Of a DNA stretch of 64,000 nucleotides, positions 14,380 to 24,700 are shown piece after piece. Position numbers and translations under genes: made by a program. The notes below the pieces were generated by a model, which was given only the letters and a program-made list of their open reading frames with translations, ran no database searches and was not told where the DNA came from. How positions within the stretch are numbered: the first letter of the stretch is position 1; each line of letters starts with the position of its first letter. The stretch is taken from assembly GCA_013396995.1 (NCBI GenBank), contig VWZP01010561.1:159767-223766 (forward strand). The letters run 5' to 3'. The stretch is from Dicaeum eximium (Eukaryota > Chordata > Aves > Passeriformes > Dicaeidae).

Positions 14380-14545
14380 GAGCCAGGCTCGCCTGCCCCA
14401 GAGCCTTCTGCTCGCGGATGTGATAACATTAATCACGTACGGCTCCTTCCCCATTAACGCCTGCGTGCTCTGAACGCTCCTGTGATTACACGGCCTTTTT
14501 CGATTCGTAATCCGATCAATCTGATTTATACCGGCAGTGCGGAGC
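14380..14545. promoter_or_regulatory. Cluster of homeodomain-type motifs at the edge of the CpG island
   Basis: Within about 165 bases there are several TAAT- and GATTA-type words. These include an imperfect palindrome, GTGATAACATTAATCAC at 14420-14436 with 5-base arms, then TGATTACA, a TAATCC word (bicoid/OTX/PITX-type core) and TGATTTAT. CpGs are frequent between them. The density resembles a regulatory element about 1.1 kb upstream of the RPP40 start. Motif matches of this length are common by chance, so binding is inference only. Confidence 0.3.
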
Positions 14546-14980
14546 TCAGCCCTCCTCCCGGCGCTAAGGAGCCACTGACCTCCCGAGTGGCTTCAGCTCG
14601 GTGCGGGGCACAAAGCACCGAGCTCGGAGCAGCAGCAGGGTCCCGGTGTCCCTCCAGCACACGGGCACTCGGGAAGCTCCGGCCCTGGGTACGGAAACAG
14701 CGACTACCCAGAAAGTTGTTTTAAATTGAAATTTTAAATTGAACTGGAAGCCACGAAGCTGGGGGACCGGCAAAAGAAACGCTGCAGAGAGGCGGAAAAG
14801 CCGGAATTTTTGTGCATGGTTTGTGTGAAAGATAGAGCGCACAGAACGAGCGGTGGGACAGCACAGCAGATCCCAGGCAGGGTCCCGCTCTCTGGCTCTG
14901 GAGCGGTGCCTGCTCACCGGAGCTGTCAGGAGAGGCGCCCCGGGCCCGGCAGGGCAGCCCCCGGCACCTGCGGGGATGCT

Positions 14981-15305
14981 CAGCAATCAGAGAAAGGTTT
15001 GGGTTGGAAGGGACAGTAAAGGTCATCCAGTTCCATCCCCCCTACCACGGCCAGGCACACCTTCCACTAGACCAGGTCCCTCAAAGCCCCGTCCAACCCG
15101 GCCTTGAACATTTCCAGGGACGGGGCATCCACAGCTTCTCTGGGCAGCCTGTTCCAGGGCCTCGCCACCCTCAGAGTAAAGAATTCAATCTTATATCTAA
15201 TCTAACCCTACTCTCGTTCAGTTTGAAGCCATTGCCCCTTGTCCTGTCACTCCAGGCTCTTGGGAAAGGTCCCTCTCCAGCCCGTGTGCTCCCTCCGGGC
15301 ACCAA
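14981..15305 (-). mobile_element. CR1 LINE 3' fragment, antisense, in the RPP40 promoter
   Basis: The sequence reads as the reverse complement of the conserved CR1 3' region. It starts with the GGTTTGGGTTGGAAGG word near 14998 and passes through recognisable stretches for the 'close to 3' end' region, such as CTTCCACTAGACCAGG and CTTGAACATTTCCAGGG. It fades out in CpG-rich DNA near 15305. It is 5'-truncated, as most CR1 copies are. It ends about 280 bases before the RPP40 start codon, so it lies inside the promoter region and may contribute to the transcript start. Confidence 0.9.
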
Positions 15306-15431
15306 ACCACGCGCGCTCAGCAGATGCGCACCCAGCCCGGCGGGGCCGGTCCGATCCGTGCCGGGGCTGCCCAGAGCCCACCGGGACCGAGAGCCCCGAG
15401 CGGCCACAGCGGCCGCGCCGCCACAGCGGAA

Positions 15432-15441
15432 GCGCCTGCGC
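15432..15441 (+). promoter_or_regulatory. NRF1-like site beside an ETS-like core
   Basis: GCGCCTGCGC resembles the NRF1 palindrome (two GCGC half-sites around a two-base spacer). The adjoining GCGGAAGC holds a GGAAG ETS core. Both factors commonly drive TATA-less housekeeping promoters. The site lies about 145 bases upstream of the RPP40 start codon. The assignment is by motif only. Confidence 0.4.
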
Positions 15442-15526
15442 CGCCGGAGCCGGCGGACGTGACCTCACGGCACGGCCCCTTCCCGGCCCTCCTCGCCGCG
15501 TCTGGCAGCTCTCGGTCGGCGGCGGC

Positions 15527-15565
15527 GGAGGAGGAGGAGGAGGAGGAGGAGGAGGAGGAGGAGGA
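15527..15565 (+). repeat. (GGA)13 microsatellite in the RPP40 5' leader
   Basis: Thirteen uninterrupted GGA units follow a short GGC run and end 18 bases before the RPP40 ATG. If transcription starts upstream, the repeat lies in the 5' UTR. GGA repeats are known to fold into G-quadruplex structures. The repeat is in frame with RPP40 and, with the preceding GGC codons, would encode a run of about 16 glycines. No stop separates it from the ATG. Confidence 0.93.
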
Positions 15566-15583
15566 AGGCGGGCGGGATCCGGG

Positions 15584-15703
15584 ATGCTGCCGGCGCACCT
15601 CGGGCGCGCGCCGCGGCACCTGCTGGTGTGCGAGCGCGGCCACGCGCGCCACCCGCGCTCGCGGCACGCGGCGCACGTGCGGGACCACGCCTACAACTGC
15701 CGC
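15584..15703 (+). CDS. RPP40: RPP40 coding exon 1 (residues 1-40)
   Basis: The exon holds 40 codons ending on a codon boundary, followed by donor GTGAGT at 15704. It encodes the conserved APRHLLVCE segment. The stretch after it is unusually rich in Arg, His and Ala, which fits the very high G+C of the exon. The first few residues differ from mammals. Confidence 0.93.
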
Positions 15704-18700
15704 GTGAGTGGGGCGGGGCGGGCCCGGGGCCTCGGCGGGATCCCCTCAGGGAGGCGGGGAAGGGAAGGGAAGGGAAGGGAAGGGAAGGGAAGGACAAGAC
15801 AGGAACTGCCCACGCCGCCCGTCCCCGGGGGTTCTGCCCGTCCGCCGCTCCAGTGCCACGTTGCCGGTGCCCCGCTCGCGCCGGGCTCGGTGTTCTGTGG
15901 GGGCTCCTTCGTCTTGCCGGAGCTGGCCCGCGCGCCTCATTTCTGGGGGAAAAATAAAAAGGCAAATTACCCCCCCTTGTGTTTGTGGTGTCACGCAGCA
16001 GGGGAGAAACAAACTCTCCTTCTCCCGGGAGCGAAGGAGAGGGCGGGCAGGAGGAGCAGAGGGCTGAGCCAGTGGCAGAGGTGATGGTGCCGGGTTTAGG
16101 AGCTCTCTGAGCACAGGGCCGAGTTTGGAAAGGAGACTTTGTTCATTCCGCGCAAGGCGCAAAGCGGAGGTTTCCACAAATCAATCATACCACCTATCAA
16201 AGCTTTTCACTATTTATGCATTTTAGGGAACAAAGGAATTCGTGTTCATTGGCTACAAGTTACATAGTTCTCTTATTTATTAGTAGTTTATCCTGTGTTG
16301 GTTAATGAGTCTCCCATGCTAATTAATCCGCACGCTCAGTCTTTCTCTGCTTAGGAGTCGGGGTTTCTGGGGTCAGTGGTCCCTGAGTCGGTGGCAGTGA
16401 TCTCCACCTTGGAGAAGGAAGGAATTGCCTTTTATCCACTCAGAGCTGATTGAGCACAGTTGCGGGGTTAATTAAGTTTCCACTTATTTGGGGAGTTCTG
16501 CCAAATGTCTTTGTGGCCCATAAATTCTGCGTTATTTCTGCCGGCTTTCGGTGGTACATCCTTCTCCCCAAGCTTTGTTCTCACCCTAGGTCTGAGGTCA
16601 CTAAAGCATGTCCAGCCATGAACTTTAACAGAGAGACCTGAACTTCACTTAGGACTTGTTAGCTGTGCTCTTGTTTCATGGATTAAATGTTGATTCTTGT
16701 TGATCAGGCTTGAAAATGTGCAAAGACCAAACGTCAAAGAACATCCTTCCTTAAGAAAATTTTTAGGTATTCCACATTTCGCAGCAATCGGGCAGGACCC
16801 TGTTTCGTAACCCCCTTCTCATTCCCTGTAACTCTGGGCTAATTGTTAACTGTTCCTGACTTCTGAGATGGTTTTTAGCAGATAATCAGAAAGCTTTCTA
16901 CTGGTGTGGAAGGCAGCTCGTTTGTCAGTCCTTACTTCTCTTAAACATGTATGCCAAGGGAGATACACACCTGTTCTCCAAGAGCTTTGGGAAAGAAGTT
17001 TTTTGAGTGATGGAGCAGGGAGCAAGGAGACAGACCTTTATGCTGCCTGGGAAGCTTTGTACTTGCCCATGCATTACTTGTTGGGTATTTCCTTGTTTTC
17101 CCTGGTCTGCCAGACTTCAGGGTTCTCTTGGTCTATGGAAAAGGTACAGGAAAGGTTTTAAACAAAAGGTAGATTGAAGATTCTACTTTGGTCTTTGTTT
17201 TTCCACTAAGATTACAGAAATGCTTAGCCTACGTTTTTAGTTGCAACTGCTTCAACAAGTACTCCAGCAAGGGCTGAGGGAGGTGTCCCAGTGCGACATC
17301 AAGCTAAATGTGTAATGATGTGAAACGAGATGTTCTTTTAACTCCTGCTGTGTAAGATCATGTCTTTATGTATTAAATCAAGTGCTATTGTATAGAAAAC
17401 AAACAAACAAACAAAAACCACCAAAAAAAAACCCCACACAAAAAAAGCCAAAACCCAAACCACCAAATAATGTATTTAGTGTACCTAGAGACTATGAAAA
17501 TTGATACATTTTGAAGACAGTAGCCTGATATTACTTTTTTTCCATCTCATTTTGATATAACGTACTGATGCATCTTTGAAAAGTAGAGGTTTTCTTTTGT
17601 ATTTCTCGTTGTTTTGTTTGGTTGGGTTTTTTTTCAGAGCAGGTTTTAGGATAGGATTTACATTACAAATATGTTCCTAATAGGTGTCTTTTTTGATCCC
17701 GGAATGTGGCATGCTTCCTGAAGTGCTGAAAAGCACAATTGCAGATATTGGAGAGTACTACCTGGTGAGGAATTTACCCATTCATGAACTGGTCACTCAT
17801 GAATTCATTGATGCTTTCGTGAAGAAAGGTAAGGAGGAAATCAGAACAGAACAAATGCAGTCATAATGTACTTTTTTTATATCACAGTAAAATTTTTAAT
17901 AGTCTTGTTCTTATTTATTCTGAAAAGTGTTTCTAAGGAAGGAAAGGAAAATTGCTAAGCAAATTCTGCATGAATTTGTTTATATGCATTTTTCTGCTCT
18001 GTCACGTGTGATGTTTGTTTACATCCATAGGGTCCAAAACCCCATGATTGTTCCTTATAAATTTTTCCCTATTCCATCTCAGTTTTGAAAGCCAGCTATC
18101 CAGAGGGCTTCCATGTATCCTCAGACCTGTTTCTTCTACACCTCACTTTTACGCAGATTCATGTAGAAATCTTCCTTCTCTCTTTTTTGTTCCTTCATAC
18201 TTCAACAGAGAGCTGTGCTGAGCTGTGTTCCACAGCAGGCAAGAGTAAAATATACTTCCTTATTTTTTATATTTCCCTAAGAGAGCTGTGACAGCTCATC
18301 CTTAGCCAGTAAGAGCAAAGAGGATGCGAAGAAAGATACAGCCTCTGCCCAGCCACCTTGCATAGTCAGACCATGCTGTTTTCATCTAGCAGACCCCACT
18401 CCTTTGGCTTATGATGGATATTGTACACTTCAGCTGATAGCCAGAGAGAAAAAAAAATACAGAGAAAAGAGATGAGAACAGAGAATATGTAGATGAATCA
18501 GGAGAATAAGAGATCCATTGCTAAATGTGAGACTCTTTTCTTATTTCCTTTAATCTCTATAGTGTTTTTTTATGCCAGGAGTGTTACGGAAGCAATACAA
18601 CATTCGTACACAGAGTTCACAGCATCTGACACTTGTATTTTAGAAAACAAAATTGATTAGTGGCAGATAATGTGACAAAATTATTTAGTAATGTGAGCAC

Positions 18701-21700
18701 CTTCCACCTTGTCTTTGTGTGAACTGATAATAAAAATATGTCTGGGAAAAAATTGGGTTTTCCATTTGCTGTCTGAGGAGAGTCACAGGTGGAAAGAAAG
18801 AAAATGTTTTCATTTTGGGATGTATTTTTAACATTATCCCTATTATAGATCCTTTAAAATATTGCCAGAGCAGGGTTTATAAAAATAATAACAGTGCCAT
18901 TTTGCTTGAGAAGGTGGAAGAAAGTTAGTTGATAAAAACACGAGAGTGATTCAGATGGCGTTTGTTGTGTTTGGTTGTCTTGAAGTGAATTGTTTATCTT
19001 GTCATGTCTGTCTCTACAGACTGTGTAATCTCATGTTTTTCTGCTTTACTGTTCAAGGTTCATGCTACGCACTTACCTATAAGACAAAAATTGATCAAGA
19101 TAATACTGCAGCTCTGCTACCGAATGGTATGGGGAATTTGGTTTGGATTCAGTAATACATGTCAATTGTGGTCTGCATTGTTTCTGGTTTTTTTTTTTAA
19201 TTTGGAATGATGTAAACTGGAAAATCATGTTTACTGTGCTTGCCAACTTTGTTAGAAATATGTGTGAATTGCAAAAAATACGAATTTTAGCTCTTTTTTT
19301 CATTCATGCTGTTAAATTATTTATTTCATCTAAACGAAATTAAAAAACAATTAAAATCAGCTTTGCTTATGTATAGTCAGATTGTCAATGCTTCAACCAT
19401 AATTGCAATTGCTACAGGGGATTATCTTTGTGAAAACATTGCATTCCAACTTTTTGTTTCCTACTGGTTTTTAAGACAGAATTTGTACCAAAAAAGAAAG
19501 TTATCAGCATTGCTTAGGAACACTTTTAAAATATTAGGTGTTTATTCTCATGAGAGCCTACCTTGGGTACTTCATCCAGCTCTGGGTCCCCAGCAACAAG
19601 GAGCCAGTTGGAGCCAGTCCAGAGGTGGGACACTTGTTCCGGGGCTGGAGCACCATTCCTGTGAAGACAGACTGAGAGAACCTGGGGTTCTCTAGCCTGG
19701 AGAAGAGAATGCTCTGGGGAGAATCAGAGTGCCTGCCTGTACCTAAAGGGGGCCTCAAAGAGAACCACAGAGGAAATTTTTAACAGGTCATGTAGTAGTA
19801 GGATGTGGGAAAATGGATTCAAACTGGAAGAGGGTAGGTTTGGACTGGATATTAGGAAAAAGGTCTTTACTGTGAGGGTGGTGAGGCCCTGAAACAGGTT
19901 GGACATGGAAGTTGTTATGCCCCATCCCTGGAAGGGTTCAAGGCTGAGTTGGATGGGGCTTTGAGCAGCCTGGTCCTGAGTAACCTGGAAGGTGTGTCTG
20001 GTCATGGTAGAGGGGATGGAACTGGATGATCTTTACTGTCCTTTCCAGCCCAAACCATGTGAGGATTCTGTGAGGATTCTGTGATTCCCTGAGAACTGTG
20101 TAACATGTTGAAAGTCTATTTCTCTTGCATCACAGTTTTATAAGAAGACATCATAAAATGTCCCACATCAGGTGAGAAAATGAAGCTACTTTGGGCTTCA
20201 GTTACACTGTCTTATTTCTGTTTAACAGTATATAAGATGTAATAGAAATACAAACTGGTCTGTCTGCCCTCTAGCCTAAGAAACTGTAATATGACAGGTG
20301 CCCATGAAGGCATGAGTAAATTCAGGTTGTTCAGAAGAATTCTTTAAGTGTCTGCTTTACCAGCACAGTACTGGTAAAATGGGTACTTGATAGTGATGCA
20401 GTTTGTGTGATACAAGTGTTACAACTGTGCACAATCATTGGAGAGGCAGTGTTACAGTTCCTGGTGATGTCACTGTCTGAACTCTTCCTCTGCAGTCTTA
20501 TATGTTTGTGCTCTGTGCTGTGCTGTGACTTGTGCAGTAGAACCCAAGGACTGTGGCAGAGAGAGAGCTGTTGTGTGAAGCTCTGTACCAAGCAGCAGCA
20601 GCCAGATCTGGTTTAGGAGCACAGAAGCAGACTTGTTCCCGCACGTATCAGCTCATCTCTAACAAGCGTAGTTTACTCAGTATGAGTAGTCCCACTGGAC
20701 TTGGAGGAACTGCTTTTGTTTATTTAGTTGAGCAGTGCATGTTGAGCATGAATGTTTACTAAATCAGGCCCTTGTGCAATGTAGTGCTCAGCTATTGACA
20801 CAGCAAGTGCTAGAGGATAAGTGGAGGAAAGATGGAGAAAATGAGCTGAGTAGTACAGTAAAAAGCTATGATTATCTCAGGAATAACATTATGCTTTTCT
20901 TACTCTAGTTCACAAGACCTCTTTGATAAAAAAAGAATAATTGAGTTATAACCTTTTTTTAAGGATTAATCTGGTAATCCATTTAACTGGAACTAAGGAG
21001 TCTACATTACGTTAGTAATACCATTGATCTGAAGCTAATGTTGTAAAAGGTATACAGTTCTCAAAAAACTTCAAAGGGAGCCAAGTAAAAGAGTATTTCT
21101 ATTAAAATTTGGTTTGTTTATAGGTAAACTAATTCTGTCAGTGGATAAGGATACTTATGAGGAACTTGGACTGCAAGGTCACCCTTCTCGATATTCAGGC
21201 AAAAAAGTAATGAGATACAGTAAGTATTTATATAAACAGGGCTTATTTAAAAAGCACTTTGTTTGGCTGTTGAAACTTCCCTTTCATTATAATTAGTTGT
21301 CTAGGTTATATTTTTCCAGATAGAAATACAAGGACTGCCTGAAGAGAGAAAGTACTTTTCCTCCAAGTAGTAAAGCAGCTTTAAGGACACAAATACATCA
21401 TCTTTTCTGTAGTCTATAAAATTCTTAATTTCAGGGGTTCTCATTGTGTTGTTTCTACTGGAGTGATGTAGTACTTTAGAATTTTTGCATATGGTATCAG
21501 AAGGTATATGCTATACCTTCTGATTTAAGTCAGAAGATTTTAATCTGATTAAGGAGGTGTTTAAAATATGTGCACTATACAAAATCAGTGAAGAGCCTCA
21601 CCCAAGAACTGCATGCTTGAAAGGGAGAATTGTACTATGTTTCACACATTTAAAATGGTAATCTCCATGTACCAAGTACTGAAAACCATAATTTTTTAAC

Positions 21701-24700
21701 AACTGCAGAGGAGATGTCTTGAGTGTGAATTTTATTAATTTGTCTTTTTAGGAAATAAACCCAAATATGAACACTGTGCTATCTCAAATGTATTGGAACT
21801 TGCAGCAGTTGATAGGTATAGTCACATAAAAACTTCGGGCTTCAGGAAGGGAAACTTGTTATGTCTAATAAGTATTTTAGCAAAATGGGACATCATTTTA
21901 CCATCATCTACATCATTCTGATCATCAAAATGTATAATGAAATTTCCATTTGAAAAATAAATAAAACTTATCCATGGGACAATTCACCTAGGAAAAAACC
22001 AACCTATTGAAAAAGTGTCATTGCTGTATACATGATTTTTGTTGTTAGAAATTCTAGTCTTTTTTTTTTTTTTTTGACTGCTAATAGCTCACCTCATTAC
22101 CAAGATATTTTAAGGTACAGTTCAGGGACTTCTGTCAGTGCCATTTCAAGAGGAATCTGTCCCTCTAGTCATGAGGAAGTAGTTCCAGATTATATCAAAA
22201 TAAGGACAGCAGAAGGCCAGTATTTATTTACATAATGGGGAGTCATATTTGCATAATCAAACACTTTGTAAAGATTCTGTAGATGTAAAGTGGAAGTTTA
22301 ATGTTCTTTGGTTTCTTTGTGCTCTTCTAATTTATTAATAAAATTTATTTTAATTGAGTACCAATAGCTATTGTGCATTTTCTGCAGTTATCAGTATTGA
22401 CTTGACTGATGCTGGCTTTCACCCTGAGAGCAAGAAACATAACAGAGTGCTTTGGGCCTTAAAAGAAAAAAAACCTTTAGAATTTGACTTCCTACTGGCT
22501 TGGTATAATACAGGTAAATAAGAAGTAAATGTAAAACTAAAATGCAGCTGACATGAAGTCCAAATATTTTCAGTTTACTGTTTTTTTTTCTTGTGATTGT
22601 CCAAATGTGTTTTCAGTGGAGGGAAAAGTTAAATTAAAATGTGTATGGGTGGGATTTTTTGTTTGTTTTGTTTGTTTGTTTGGGGTGGGGAGGGTATTAC
22701 TTCCTGTGCACAGAACATCTCAGTTCAGGAACACAACAGTGATTCATAGGAGATATGTTAGTTGCTTCCTTTCCTTTCTCTACGTTGCCCAAGCTTTCTG
22801 GCAAAACTTTGCCTGTTTGATGGTGCTGCCTCTTCTTTATAAATTTGTGACATGCTTAACCATTATCAGTACTCTTTTTTTGTTTTGTTTTTATTTTTAT
22901 TAATACACATAAGTTATAAATTAGTTACATACTTAGGATGGGGAACTCAGATTTCCTCAGTAGTTACAGGACATGTACAGATTCCCTGTTTTCACAGTGT
23001 GCCATGTGCCTGGATACACAGAGTGCTGTTTGATCACTTTATTCTCAAGCACTTGTTTGAGGTTGGAGCCAAGTAAAAGGTTGCTATTAGAAATTCTATT
23101 GTTTCAAGTAATCTTCTACTATTTGTTTATCTACTATTTTCTAATTATGCTCTTTTTTCTTTTGGATTCAAGTATTTTTCCTCCTCTGAGGGAAATTTTC
23201 CAAAGTCCCCAATCCCCAGGATGTATGTAGGGATATGTAGCATTTGCATAGAACTGATGAAAACTACAAGTGTCTGTACTGAAAAACATCGTTTTCTTCA
23301 TCACAGATGTGTAGCTTTTGGTATTGTTTTGCTTTGAGTCTCCACATTAGGGAGAAAGGATAATAGAAAGGTTCCTGAGAATGCTTTCCCATCTCCTCTT
23401 CGTATTGTGAATTTTTCCTGGCTCTTTAAGGCCAAGTCTGAGAAGGAGTTAACTGATCTGAGAAATGGAAGCTGCTTACAAGCTCTTTTAGGATTGTCCC
23501 ATGTTTCATGTTATTCTTTCATGTTTCCCCTCCCCCTTTCTAAGTACTAGTCATATGACGTAGGATGCTTCCTTGTTTGTCATACAGAAATTGTTTAAAG
23601 GCTTGCAATTCCCGTCCTTGTAATCTTCAGGAAAGAGTCACAGTGAAGGCTGTTGCTACCATAAATGGTGACATAAATCCAACTGAGGTGGCAGATCTTC
23701 ACGCTCAGCTTGCTTGGATTTATTGACCCTGGACAGAGAGCAAAATGCCTCTAGGGCCACTATTTTTCATATGTTTGCTGCTGCCCATGTTAACAGCATT
23801 CAGGAAGAATAGCATTTTTTTTCCCTCGCTTTCTTACATCCCAAAAACAGGTCAGGTTAATAATTTACTGAATATGGAGTTAAATCTGAATGCCTTTCTG
23901 TGCAAGAATCTTGTGCTCATAACACACAAAAGACCATTAGTTCCTTAGTACTGACAAAAATAAAACTTTTATAGGTTTTTATTAATAGATATGAGACATC
24001 GTGTAGATTCTGCTGGAAGGGAAAAAGTGGGCTGTGTTTTGTCAAGAGAATCTGTGTCCTCTGTGAACATTCTGCTTTCAGCCTTCCTGCTGATAACTGG
24101 TGTTTCTTGCTATGGCCAGCACTGCAGGATTTTTGGTTTTCATACATACAATTTTCCCACATTGTGGTTTTGGCACCAAGAAGAACAGGAGAAAGGAATA
24201 TGGAGCATCTCATGTCTTTAAAGATGGAGGCAGTACAATCTTTTTTCTATTGCTGTAATTTTTAACACAATTTTACATGTTTATTGGATGAAATTCAGTG
24301 GCCTCTAAAAAGCTTTGATGATGTGCCTGGTTGCTGTTAACATAGAAAGCTGTGCTGTAGCTACAGGAATTGTTCTGTTAGGGTCTTGACTGTAGTCTTT
24401 GAGATTTCCTGCATTTAGGGCTATAACTGAGGCTCCCACATGGAGCAGACATGTAAAATGGGTGATTTTCTATATTTTCCTAGGAATGCTAGGGCAATAT
24501 TATGCATTATTTGAACCTGTTAGGGTAACAAATGGCAATAGAATATAAGGAAGATCATCTTTTCTGGCACTCTTCAGACTTAAATATATCTATATAAAAA
24601 TACTAAATAAGGAAGAATTCAGTGACTGACTGTCTTTGTCACTGTGCCCTTTGGAACAACCTTTTTTGGAAGAATGAATAAAAAAATGAACGGAAGCCTT

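Larger units (their letters stand above)
14840..15960. promoter_or_regulatory. CpG island covering the RPP40 promoter, exon 1 and start of intron 1
   Basis: Base composition shifts from AT-rich to strongly GC- and CpG-rich, densest at about 15300-15960. No TATA box is visible upstream of the start codon. Housekeeping genes such as RNase P subunits usually have TATA-less CpG-island promoters, which fits. The island includes an antisense CR1 fragment, an NRF1-like GCGCCTGCGC word at 15432-15441 next to an ETS-like GGAAG core, a GGA repeat and a GGGAA repeat. Long open frames here on both strands are by-products of high G+C. Confidence 0.8.

Noticed and set aside
14564..15026. Overlapping - strand open frames of 101-140 codons in the CpG island
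   Set aside because: They arise where G+C is high and stops are rare, overlap the antisense CR1, and show no domain or splice support.
15004..15462. 152-codon + strand open frame upstream of RPP40
   Set aside because: Its first two thirds are antisense CR1 sequence and the remainder is CpG-island sequence. No family match was seen.
15465..15965. 166-codon - strand open frame opposite RPP40 exon 1
   Set aside because: It consists of poly-Leu and Pro/Arg-rich translation of the GGA and GGGAA repeats on the opposite strand of a confirmed exon.
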